Source: Diadema setosum
Taxonomy: Eukaryota > Echinodermata > Echinoidea > Diadematoida > Diadematidae
Direction: 5' to 3'
NCBI GenBank assembly: GCA_033980235.1
Contig: CM067075.1
Location: forward strand, 16,318,844-16,382,843
Length of the DNA: 64,000 bases
Shown: positions 36,001-48,000 of the stretch, in pieces
How the letters are laid out: each line of letters opens with the position of its first letter
Numbering within the stretch: the stretch's first letter is position 1
The notes under the pieces: model-generated
Seen by the model: only the letters and a program-made list of their open reading frames with translations
Told to the model about the DNA's origin: nothing
Databases searched by the model: none
Program-made: the position numbers and the translations under genes

Positions 36001-39000
36001 TCATGTTTGCGACAGCCATCGGCCCTGCTGGAAATCAGCCAGGGTGTGTTGGTCATTACTTGCATGTTCTTTTTGGCCCATGGCCAACACGGTTGTAGTA
36101 GTGTCAGGCTGTCATGAAAATCTGATTTTCATTGCCAGAATTTTTCTTCTTTTTTTGAGGAAATTTTATCTGTTTTGGGTTTTTTTTTAATGTGAAGAAG
36201 TTTGCATCTCTGTAGATGGTGCATGCTAGATTCAGTTCATGCATACTTGTGTGTACATACAAGAATATCAATGCAAGACAACTTGTGCCCATGAATAGCA
36301 TTCATGGTTTGACTTGCAGTTTATTTTGGGGGTAAGGTATGATATGGAACATATGTTATATTCAGTAAATATGGATAACAAATGAACAAAACTGATAGGC
36401 AGATCGTAAACTCTTGTTATGGTTTAAATGTCCATATTGACTCTCTGTTTAACATTCCCAATGAGAATTTGTGGTGGATGACTTCCTGATATTTTGTTGT
36501 CAATAACTGTTTTTCTTGTGTGCTAGATTTCATGAGAAGAATACTGTAATCTCTTATGTATGTTGCACTCCTTTCCAAATAAAATGTGCAAAGCGTCAGC
36601 TTCCATCCATAAATTCCTTCACTCTTGGTTGCTCCATACAACAAACAAACCTTGATGGGACCAAGGGAGCCTGTGGGCTGGAACAGATTTAAACTTGTTT
36701 TTGTTTTTGTGTTGGTTTTTTTCACTTTCAGGTATTTGAGGCCAGAAACTGCCCAGGGTATCTTTGTCAACTTCAAGCGTCTACTTGAGTTCAACCAGGG
36801 CCGCCTGCCTTTTGCTGCCGCGCAAATTGGCAATGCTTTTCGGAACGAGATCTCGCCTAGATCTGGCCTCATCAGAGTGAGGTAATGAATTGTGTTGTTA
36901 GATCACATGTTGGAACTAAAAGTTTTATGCTGTATTTTTCTTTTAATAAGAAACCATAACTATGGAAAAGTGACCTAGAACTCTGAAAGCTTAGAGCTGT
37001 CTTGTTGTAATGACTGCCAAGTTATGACTACCAAATATTTCAGTTCAGCATGGGTTAAAGGGACTGTACAGTATTATATACCTCATATATAGAATCCTCT
37101 CATCTGATTCGTTAAAAATGGAGTCATTAAAATAGCTGTGCCCCATTGTTGATCAAAATGACATCATGATTTACTGTGCCCGGGGCACAGTTGATTGACT
37201 GTGCCCTGTAAATACATTTGGAGACAGACAGTCGCAACCCCGTACACATAGATCACATGTAAGGTATGTATGCACCAATGATAAGACCACCGCGCTGTCG
37301 ATCAGCATTGATTACGAATGCTACGGTATCTATATTTCGGAATCTATATTTTTGGTATATAAAACAAATAATGACTGCGTGATATTCGGGACACAGTTAA
37401 AATTATGTAGGCCCTCGGTGATGTGAAAACCATAACCATAGTTACGGTTTTCACATCACCTTGGGCCCATAATTTTAACTGTGCCCCTCATAGCAGTCAT
37501 TATTTGTATACTGGTTGATGTGAGAATTCATGTTTTGAACATTCCTAAGCGAGACCTGAAGTTTCATCTTCCAAGTAGAAAGATTAAAACACGCTATTGA
37601 CGTTGGCAGAAGAGGAAGGGAATATTAGTTTGTGTACCTCAAGCTATGGTTTACCTTTTTCTTCTGTGACTTGTTAGGTCAGCATGCTACTACAGAAATA
37701 AAACTAATTCCATGTTTTATAAAATGTTTGCTGCCACCAGAGAGTTCACAATGTGTGAGATTGAGCATTTCATCGACCCATCAAACAAAGACCACTCCAA
37801 GTTTGACACAGTGGCAAACATCACTGTTCCCCTCTTTCCTGTGGATCGTCAGGTGGCTGGTCAGTCCCCGATTAAGATCACGATTGGCGAGGCGGTCGAG
37901 CAGGTATAATATGGCATATTTTTTTGATTTTGACATTCCTGTGGTAATGATTAATCATCTGTTGGTTTGATTAGTTGTAAAGCATTTGATTAAAGCTTCT
38001 AGAAATTTTTTTGTGAACATGTATTTGTTATCAAACAGTTGTGCTCTTTTTAATTCTTTACTTTGCTCATAAAGTAGCATTGTCATCACGACAGTATTGA
38101 AGTGCTCTTTTTTTGAAAAGTTAGCCATGACTGAGTAGACATGTTCTTTTTCTCTATTCCTTAATATCTGTATATAGTGCCATGTGTGTGTGTGTGTGTT
38201 GTGTGTGTGTGTGTTGTGTGTGTGTGTTCGTGTATCTAATATGTATGTGTTTGTTCAATGGTGTTAAGTTCATGTATTTGACTTCACACAGAATTATTTT
38301 TGATATATATGGCAAATGTAAAGTACAGTACTTTCATGTATGGGTGAACTAACATGAGCATGAGATGCTTTCAAGGCTGCCTGGCTGTTATTTTAAACAC
38401 CAATATGATGTACTTTTGTGTTTTATTTTGCTGACTAAATTACCTCAATTGGCCTAAATCAGTAATCACCAGTAATCACCATGTAATGAAATTACTTCAA
38501 AATGGAATGATCAATTATTCAAAGCAGAGAAGGCAGCCACGCTGCACATGAATCTAAATAGGACTGATACTTTGCTGAGAGTGAATGTTGCGTTATTATT
38601 CCTCCTCTGTGCAGAACATGATCAAGAGCAAGGTGCTGGGCTACTTCATCGGGCGCTGCTACCTCTTCATGGTCAAGGTCGGCGTTGACCCGAACAAGCT
38701 GCGATTCCGCCAGCACATGTTTAATGAGATGGCTCACTATGCGTGTGACTGCTGGGATGCCGAAACCAAGACATCTTATGTGAGTGTTTATGTGAAGTCA
38801 GACAAAGTTTGATGTTGAAAGCCTTGTGCAAGAATATGATTTCAAGTGATGTGCAAAGTGAAATGATGAAGAACATAGTTATTCAGAACCACTAACATGT
38901 TCTGCATGTTTTACAGTGTATGAGTATAACCCTGCTTGCACACTTATATACATATTGGTGCATTTATCAAAAAGACAGTGCGGTCCAAGGAACTTGGAAA

Positions 39001-42000
39001 CAAATTTGTTTTCACTGTGTAAGAGATTTCCAGCATGTAAGAGAAACGATAACAATTTATTCATTGGAGCGAGTATTAAAATCAACATTCTTCATTGGAT
39101 TGTCATCAGACTTAAATCTCTACCAACACCTCGTACTCTGGCTATGTACACCATAAAGCTGGGTTCACATAGAAGTATACTATTCAGGTACACGGTGCAC
39201 GTTTTCGAGGGCACGTGAATAGCTTGAATCGAACGATAGGATTTCCTAATACCGGGTCACATTAGAGGGCACTATTCGAAAATGCTGTATTGCTGCGTAT
39301 AGCATAGTATAGTGGGAATCATGCTTGTTCGATTTTCGTGCAGCGTATACCATCTCTCGTTTATGAAATTATGACAATTTTTGGTCTGGATTTGCCCTTT
39401 AGCAAAAGTAAGCACATAGACTGGTATTCTGATCAGTGTTGTGTATCATGATCAAATATAATGTTATTAAACAAATTAAAAATAATCAGTTTTAATTGAT
39501 TTACCCTAGCAAAATGACCCCCAGTAGAGTTGGGTCAGATTTTTTATTCATATACTCAATTTATAGCTTTCTTGTAACAAAAATGGTACGTTTCAATATA
39601 ATCTCACTTTAGAAACTATTAATAAGATTGCTGGGATGGTTGTGTAGGAGGAAGAAATCCTCCCTGCATGAGATAGGGAGTTGATGGTGCGGGTGATGGT
39701 GTACTGGGTCGATTTGACGGCGCAAACAGGCATGCTACCTTATGTGACCCGCCATGCCGGAATAGCGAATAGCGAATACGTAATGAATACCGTATACCGC
39801 ATACTTCTATGTGAACCCAGCCTAAGGAAGCCCCTCTGTTTTGGTAGACCCCACCTACTGGCACCAGAGAAGACCTATGCCACAAAGGGAAAAGCTCCTT
39901 CAAAAGATTGTAGTTAATTATGGTACCTGCAAAACCAAGTGAGCAGTGGAGGGGAACCAACATTGTGAGGCAGTGTGAATCCATTGTCTTTGTTCAATGC
40001 CAAAGCCATTCCCCGACATGCAAAGTTAATCCATGACCGGTCAAGTGTGTCTGCGAGTCAGATGGTTTACATGGAGAAAGCTGTGTATGTATGTATGTAT
40101 GTATGTATGTATGTATGTGTGTGTATGTATGTATGTGTGTGTATGTAAATTCACTCTACAGCACATACTACCAGTTTCTTCTTCCATTTGTTGTTTATCC
40201 TTCCATTTGTAGTTTATCCTTCAGGGTCTGACAGTGCAGAGTGGTGTGCACACATCAATCAAACTATGAGCACAGATAGGCTTTCCGTGCACACATTTAT
40301 AGTAAGGTGCAGTTAAAAATTCATTGCAGGAATACTTGGTACAGTTTGTTGCTCCACTATTTGCCTCACTAGCTGTGTCATGAAAAATGCTGTAGGATTT
40401 AAATGTGTATATAAAGTAAGAGTGAAGAGGTACTCTTAACTAGCTGTAACAGTCATTGGCAACTGGATATAGCATTTAACTCATGGAAAGTGTCTAGCTG
40501 TATCTTGTTGTTTGTTTGCCTCCATTCAGGGCTGGGTGGAGTGTGTTGGCAATGCAGACAGGTCTTGCTATGACCTCACCTGCCACGCCAAGCACAGCAA
40601 GGTGCCGATGACGGCTGAAAAAAGACTACCAGAGCCCATATCCTTTCCATGTTCTGTTCGCATTATGAATTATTTCATGGCAATAAGTAGAGTTTGAAAC
40701 ATATTTTCCCCCATCTTGTTGATTGAATATGAATGCAAGCCAATACATGTGTTATGCATGGTCTGTAATACACGCTTTATATCAATCATACAGGCATTGG
40801 AGGCCTCGGTCACATATCAAACATGAAAATTTCATGCGATATTCCAAAACTTCTCATGTATTGAACGTTGTGTTAATTGTGTGCTTCCTTGTTTTGAAAA
40901 TGTGCCAAGTCACACCTATGCTCCTTTAGATAGGAGCAACAGATTAACCCGTTGAGGACGGACTGACTTTGCTACAACATGCATTTCCCGTAGACACTTT
41001 CCCAAGTATATTCAGGACTTGTCCTCAATGGGTTAAGTGCATTTCTCATGTGAGTTCAGGCTTATCCATTAATGAAATATCACTTTGCCTGTGGCCCAGA
41101 TTGTTCTTAATGGGGAAGGGGATCAGTCATGTTTGAACTTTCTTTTCCAATCTGTGTTGTGGACTGCATGGTGAAAATTAGCAAGAAAATGGGTCAACCA
41201 TGTTTCCTATAGTTTATGGGTTTTTTTTTCCTGTGACTTAGATTACACTAAGAAAATCTGTATTTAAGGAGACATGTTCCCCATGTGAGGCATGATTTAG
41301 AATTCCTTGACATTGACATCCACAAGACGATTGATGTTGTGGAAGCAGCACCAGTCAAAAGTGTGATGGGCAAGGCCTTCAAGAAGGATGCTAAGATTGT
41401 CATGGAGCACCTGAGTAGCCTTGGTCCAGACAAACTGCAGGAGCTAGAGCAGGCTCTCACTAGTAGCAGGTATGGCAGGCCACTTACGTAACGTGTCTAT
41501 TTTCATCCTGTTATTTGGTATTATCAGCACACTGTGGTGGTAATTATTGGTGATTCTCTCCCTATTATCAAGTATAGCAGGTCACAGGTGTTTGCCTGTT
41601 TTTGTTTTTATCATTATCATTATTTTTGTCGTGTTTTGAAGCAAAGACAGTACATTGTATCATTTGTTGATATTTTCTCCAGGAGCAGATTTAGCAGGTT
41701 GCTTTGGTTCAGCAGTTTGCTATGTGCGTTGTTCCCTGTGTTTTGTCTGTCTTTCAGCATATTTGGCCATTATGTCCTTTGTCGATTCTCATGCCAAGAG
41801 CTCATATTTCAGGCCACTTGTCTTTCATGTTTTGTGCAGAGTGTTTTGTGTAGTTTCCCTCTGTATACATGAAAGGATTTGTGCCAGTTTTGGAGCTGGC
41901 ACATGTCAGCACCCTCTGTTGCCAAATACTAATTACACTAATTATTCATAGATTATGTTCTAAGTGCTTCCACCCAGTGCATGCAATACACCAGGAATGG

Positions 42001-45000
42001 AAATCTCATGACCTGGAGATTCATGGGTTATTAATACACAAGAATGACAAGGATCCATGTCAGTTTTGTGGGAGTGTGAATATCAATGTAGCGTTACATT
42101 ATGGCTGACTGATCATATATGGAAAAAAAAAATATGGGGAGGTTAGTATTGTAAAAGAAAAGGTATTTTGTTGAATGACATCAGAGTCTGTAGAGGCATA
42201 GAGTCAACATTGTCATGCCTAATTTTTTATTAGGTATAGGTATCCTTTCTTGTTTGAAAGCAACTTTGAATGCATGCCAGATATTGTCCTCTGTTCTTTC
42301 ACAGTGAGGCCACCATAGAGGTCGATGGAAAGACTTTCAAATTGACGCCAGACATGGTGAAAGTCAACCGATTCCAGAAAACAGTCCATGGTAGGTTGTC
42401 ATGCAAGGGAGCTTGAATTGTTGAATGATGCAGATGTACATGGATATGTTAGCACTAATCACTGGATGACTATTGAAGCGAATTGTAATGATTTGTGGGC
42501 ACCGAGAGATCATGCAAACATGACTGGTTTCTAATGGCACATTGAAACTTATACAAATTCTATATATTACTGATTCATGGTAAACACTCTCACAAATAAG
42601 TCAAATAAACATGCTCTCTACCAGTAACATATAAAAAGAAATAGACATATTTAGACTCACACATGTTTGTATGTTCCGTGCAACATGAAATTTTGCTGTA
42701 TGTCTTCTTAGAAAATATTCAATTAAGCAAAGCACACAAGGAATTAAGTGACAAATTTTAATCATCACGTTTTTGCTTTCCCTTTGAAAGTTGAGGAGTT
42801 TACACCAAATGTGATCGAGCCTTCCTATGGGGTGGGGCGCATCCTGTACTCCATCCTGGAACACAACTTCAAAGTGCGGGAACAAGATGAGCAGCGAACG
42901 GTGAGATTCAGGCAAACATTTTTTTTTTTTTCATGAAGTTTGAGTTTTATCAAGCAACATTTTGAGCCGCAAGGAATCATGGCAGGTTTACATGTAATTC
43001 ATATACAGTGGCGTATCTAGGGAAAACGGCGCCCGGGGCAAGCACGAAAATTGCGTCCCTAATTTCTGAAAAAGTGTTCAACCCCAACCCCATCCCGGTA
43101 GGGACTTTAAACAAAGTCCACATGATGCTTTTTCAAGCACTTAAAAGGGATCTTTTGAGGGTGATTTAAATGTAATGAATTTTGATAGATTTTGGCGAGC
43201 GAGCGCAGCGAGCGAGCCGAAAATTTTTGTATTTCAGCTTACAAAACATGGAATTCTTGTCATTTTTTGCTTACCAAATCTTACAATTCTAATCAAGATA
43301 TAGTGACAGCCTTACAGATATCGATTTATACCAAAAAACTGAGGACTTTAAAATACTCTAAATTAGTGCGCGCGAGTGAGCTGAAATTTATAAATGTCCT
43401 CGTCATCATCACGTATTGTTCTTATCTTTTTTATATATAAATTTTGGCGAGCGAGCGCAGCGAGCGAGCTGAAAATTTTTGTATTTCAGCTTACAAAACA
43501 TGGAATTCTTGTCATTTTTTGCTTATTAAATCTCACAATTATAGTGACAACCTTATAGATAACGATTTATACCAACAAACTGAGGACTTGAAAAAATACT
43601 CTAAATTAGTACGAGCGAACCGAAATTTGTATATTTCTGCGTCATCATTACGTTTTTTTCTTATCTTTTTTTTTTTTTTTTTTGCGCCCCCCTCCCCCGT
43701 ATGTTCGAAACCGTTGGCGTCCTCTTTTGATCCAATCGGCGATCGCTTCAGCACGAATGAAATTGCAGTCTCTGCTCCGTGTAACATTTTTCCTGCTAAA
43801 TATAAAATGACATGAGTGAACACAATAGACATTATCATTTTGTCCGCGTCATCGTCACATATTGTTCTTATCTTCTTCTCTTTTTTTATACAAATTTTGG
43901 CGAGCGAGCGCAGCGAGCGAGCCGAAAATTTTTGTATTTCAGCTTACAAATCATGAAACTCTTGTCATTTTTTGCTTATTATATCTTACAATTCTAATCA
44001 AGATATAGTGACAGCCTTATAGATAGCGATTTATACCAACAAACTGAGGACTTGAAAAAATACTCTAAATTAATACGAGAGAGTGAGCCCAAATTTGTAT
44101 ATTTCCGCGTCATCATTACATTTTGTTCTTGTCTTATTTGATTTGTTGTTGTTTTTTTGCGCCCCCCCCCCGTATGTTCGAAACCGTCGACGCCCTCTTT
44201 TGATCCAATTGGCGATCGCTTCAGAACGAATGAAATTGCAGCCGCTGCTCCGTGAAACATTTTGCCTGCTAAATATAAAATGACATGTGTGAACACAATA
44301 GACACTGTCATTTTGTCATCATCACGTTTTGTTCTTACCTTCTTTTTTATATAAATTTTGGCGAGCGAGCGCAACGAGCGAGCCGAAAATTTTTGTAGTT
44401 CAGCTCACAGAACATGGAATTTTTATGTGAACACAATAAACATTGTCATTTTGTCCGCGTCATCATCATGTTTTGTTTTTATCTTGATTGATTTGGTTTT
44501 CTGCCCCCCCCCACCATTCTCCCTCCCCCTTCCGGGCGAGTTTTTTTCTTCTTCTTCTTCTTCTTTTTCTTCTTCTTTTCTTTTTTTCTTCTTCTTCGTT
44601 TTTTTTTTCTTTTTTTTTTCTTCTTCTTCTTCGTTTTTTTTTTCGTTTTTTTTCCCGTTTTTTTGCGCCCCCAAGGAATGGCGCCCGGGGCACGTGCCCC
44701 CCTTGCCCCCCCCTAGATACGCCACTGTTCATATAGTCATATCACTCTTTACTTTTTATGCCTCCGCCAACGAAGTGGCCGGAGGCATTATGTTTTCGGG
44801 TCGTCCGTCCATCCGTCCGTACGTCCGTCCCGTTTTGTTTTTGTCGATATCTCAAGAACCCTGTGGTGGTTTTGCATCAAACTTGGTATGAGGGTATATC
44901 CTGGGGGGATAATACTTTGTTTGGATTTTAGGGTCACGGGGTCAAAGGTCAAGGGTCAAAGGTCAAGTGAAAATGTTAAAATTTAACTTTTTTCTCCATA

Positions 45001-48000
45001 TCTCACAAATATTTCAAGATATATCTTCATGGAACTTAATATATATGCATGTACTGACTGACAGTGATCATTTAGGGTATTTATAGGTCATGGGTCAAAG
45101 GTCAGGGGGTCAAAGGTCGAGGTCAACTCATCAAATTGTCATTATTTCCCTCTCATCTATGCAATGCCTATAGAATTTTTCCTTGAAACTTAGTGTATGC
45201 ATGTATTACCCAATACAGATTCTCTTGGAAGTTTCTTGTCAAAAGGTCAAAGGCCAAAAGGTCAAAGGTCAAGAGAAAGTGCTAAATTTCACTTCTTCTT
45301 TAAACTTATAAAAGGGTCAAAAGTTGGGTACAAATCCCGAAATACCTGCACTCTTATTAGACATTATAGCCATTCATCCAAATAAACCTAGTTCAAGGAA
45401 AGTGAACATTCAATGCATTTGTGACAAACCTGTCATTTTTAATATTTTGTCAGTTATGTGAACTGTCATCACACATTGTCAAGACATTGTGCTATAGGCC
45501 TATTCAGAGAACCATGCATTATTGCGGAGGCATACCATCTCATCCATTATATGTTCAAATCTTCAGTCACCTTCATCTCATCATGTGTGATATTGGTATC
45601 CTGTTTGTACTCATTGGATTATTTCTTTTTAATGTTCTGGATTCTTCTCTCTGCCCCCAGTATTTCAGCCTGCCTCCCATCATAGCCCCATTCAAGTGCT
45701 GTGTTCTGCCTCTTAGTAGCAATAAGGACTTTGACCCACTGGTGAAGCAGCTTGGTAAGTGAGAGTTAAGGAAGAATGAAACCCAAATATGTGCATTAAT
45801 TGAGGTAATGCAGCAATATTAGTGGAACACATCAGTGAAAGTTCAAGGAAAATCAGACAGTCGTTGAAAAGTTATGAGGTTTCAAAGTTTTGTTGCTGCC
45901 ATTTTTGGATGAGAGGACTACATCACATTGTGTTGCCATGTATGGAAAGTGATGTAAGGAAAATGTAAAGAATATTCAACATATTTTCATTTCTTGAGCA
46001 TAATGAAAGAGCACTTGACTTCCTGTTAACCCTAAAAAGACTGGGCTATTTTGGTAGCTCGAAAGACTGGGGGGGGGCCTAAAGGGCCCCCCCTTAAGAT
46101 CTCGGCCGTGGATCGCGCGATCGCCGCGGAAATTTGCACAATGGTAGTGTGCGATGTAATCTACAAGATCATATATTTAAATTTTCCAAAATAGTCTTCT
46201 TTTATTTTATTTTGATTAATTATGCTAATTTATGCGAGAAATCAGACTTTTTTATCTAAATCAGTAAATAAAGCTCCAAAAATGCTCATTTTTGGTCTAG
46301 ATATTCTTTGTAGCACTCTTAGCAAATGTACTTGAAAAAAATTCGGTATCAAAATTAATTTCTTATTTATTTTATTGTTTTATGAATTTCTTATGTATTT
46401 CTTTGTTTTTTCGACCTTTTGTTTTTGTTGTTTTTTTCAGCAAAATTTGTGGCAGACCCTTTTTGAAGCATAATACTACTAAAACAAATTGATTTTAGCC
46501 ATTGAGAGTAAAAATAAGTATATTTATATGAACCATGTGATAAAACTCAATTTGTATTGACTTTGTACACGAAATCGCATTTTTGAGCCATTTTCGGTCT
46601 CACGTGCATGTACAAAAAGTTATGTAACTTCAGAACCGTACCCCCGGGCGTCACAAATTTGGTGTCAAAATGTGCGGGAAACTCGAAAGAAAAAAGTCAC
46701 AGAGCATCGCAGCGAGAGCATTGCGTGTTGCTGAGTAATCGCGCGAAATGTCGAGGGGGGGGGGGCCTTTTAGGCCCCCCCCCCCAGTCTTTTTAGGGTT
46801 AAACCAGAAATGTGCAACATGAAATTTTCACAAATTAAAGCAGACAGCATTTTTCGCGGCATGAAACTTTTGCAAATTGCCACTTGCATTCAATGCCTAC
46901 AGCTGTAGTGTAGACAAGAACTTTTGCGTGCGTTTTGATTTTGTGAATCTTGGCTCCTCACGAAAATAATGAAAATTTCTGGTTTTACAGTACCTCTTTT
47001 AGAAAGCAGGGGGAATGATATTACCCCTAACATATTTCAGTAACATGTTGAAGGAATCTGTACTTCTCATGAAAAAAATGAAATTTTGTAGAATTGTAGG
47101 GCAGTTCTCAGTTAAGATGTGGCATATGAAGAAATCAAGTCATGTTTGGACTTGAGGAATTTATACCTGATTAATTTCCAATGTTGTCATTTTCCAATTT
47201 ATGCAAAGTAATATTTGTGAATGTTCTGTATGGAGACAGCATATACATGTAAATGCTTTCTGGTTAGGAATGATACTTCAGTGAAAATTAAAAAGAATAG
47301 AAAGTATGGATAAATATGATTGCATGTATGAATGAACATATTTGATAGTATGTAATTTGTTTTGCAGCTGATGGTGTATCCTGCTTAGCAGAATCATTAA
47401 TAATGGACTCGAGATAAAAAAGTAGAATACATAATATCATAAGAAAAACCTGGAAGAAATCTCACCATTCATCTATATCATAAGCAAGAGTTCAATTATG
47501 TTGGACCTACTGGAATCCATGCTTTACTAAACCATACTTGTATACATCTTTTATCATTTGACCCCATCTCCCAATTCAGCCAAGTCGCTCTCTGATGCTG
47601 GAATCTCCCACAAAGTAGACAGCAGCTCTGGGTCTATAGGACGCCGCTACGCCAGGACGGACGAGATCGCCGTGCCATTCTGTGTAACCGTTGACTTTGA
47701 CTCGCTGAAGGAACCCAACACCGTCACGCTTCGTGACAGGGATTCACTGGAACAGATCAGAGTACCGGTAAGTAAAGACTGAGAAAGGTGTGTGGTTATA
47801 CTCATTGAAGCTGATATAAAGCCTTTAGGAAGTTTGAATAAGTTTATTCTACATGTGTGATCATGCAGTAAATGTCAGTTCCTGTCTGGCTAAGTGAATG
47901 TTGAGGACTGACAATGAGTAATCTTTAGGGCTAGTAACTTACTTTGAATTATGTATGTGAACAGTAGGAAGTGGGATGAATGTGATTAACATTATGTTAT

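Larger units (their letters stand above)
45778..47105. mobile_element. TTAAAGGACAAG-type MITE, copy 3, carrying two nested elements
   Basis: Left part 45.78-46.02 kb (GCAGCAATATTAGTGGAACA, then AGAGCACTTGACTTCC) and right part from 46992 (TTTTAGAAAGCAGGGGGAAT) match the 11.6-kb copy. Between them sits a TACTGTAAAACC MITE, itself split by the piggyBac-like MITE. It lies in GARS intron 14. Confidence 0.65.

Noticed and set aside
36417..36872. 151-codon - strand ORF
   Set aside because: Antisense of GARS exon 7 and flanking intron.
37632..37740. Longer exon 8 of GARS starting at 37632 or 37681
   Set aside because: The added residues have no counterpart in the family; the acceptor at 37740 gives the conserved RVREFTM junction.
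40638..40697. Read-through of GARS exon 10 to the TGA at 40695
   Set aside because: It would truncate the enzyme before motif 3, while the remaining exons are intact and in phase.
41248..41323. Exon 11 of GARS starting upstream with a GT-AG acceptor (ATTTAG at 41300)
   Set aside because: It would add EFLDIDIH and leave exon 10 without a donor; the AT-AC splice fits consensus and family sequence exactly.
44358..44891. 177-codon ORF (longest on the track-like scan)
   Set aside because: It translates the GCGAGCGAGC repeat and T/C-rich DNA of the hAT-like element and then the start of family A; no domain, no splice context.
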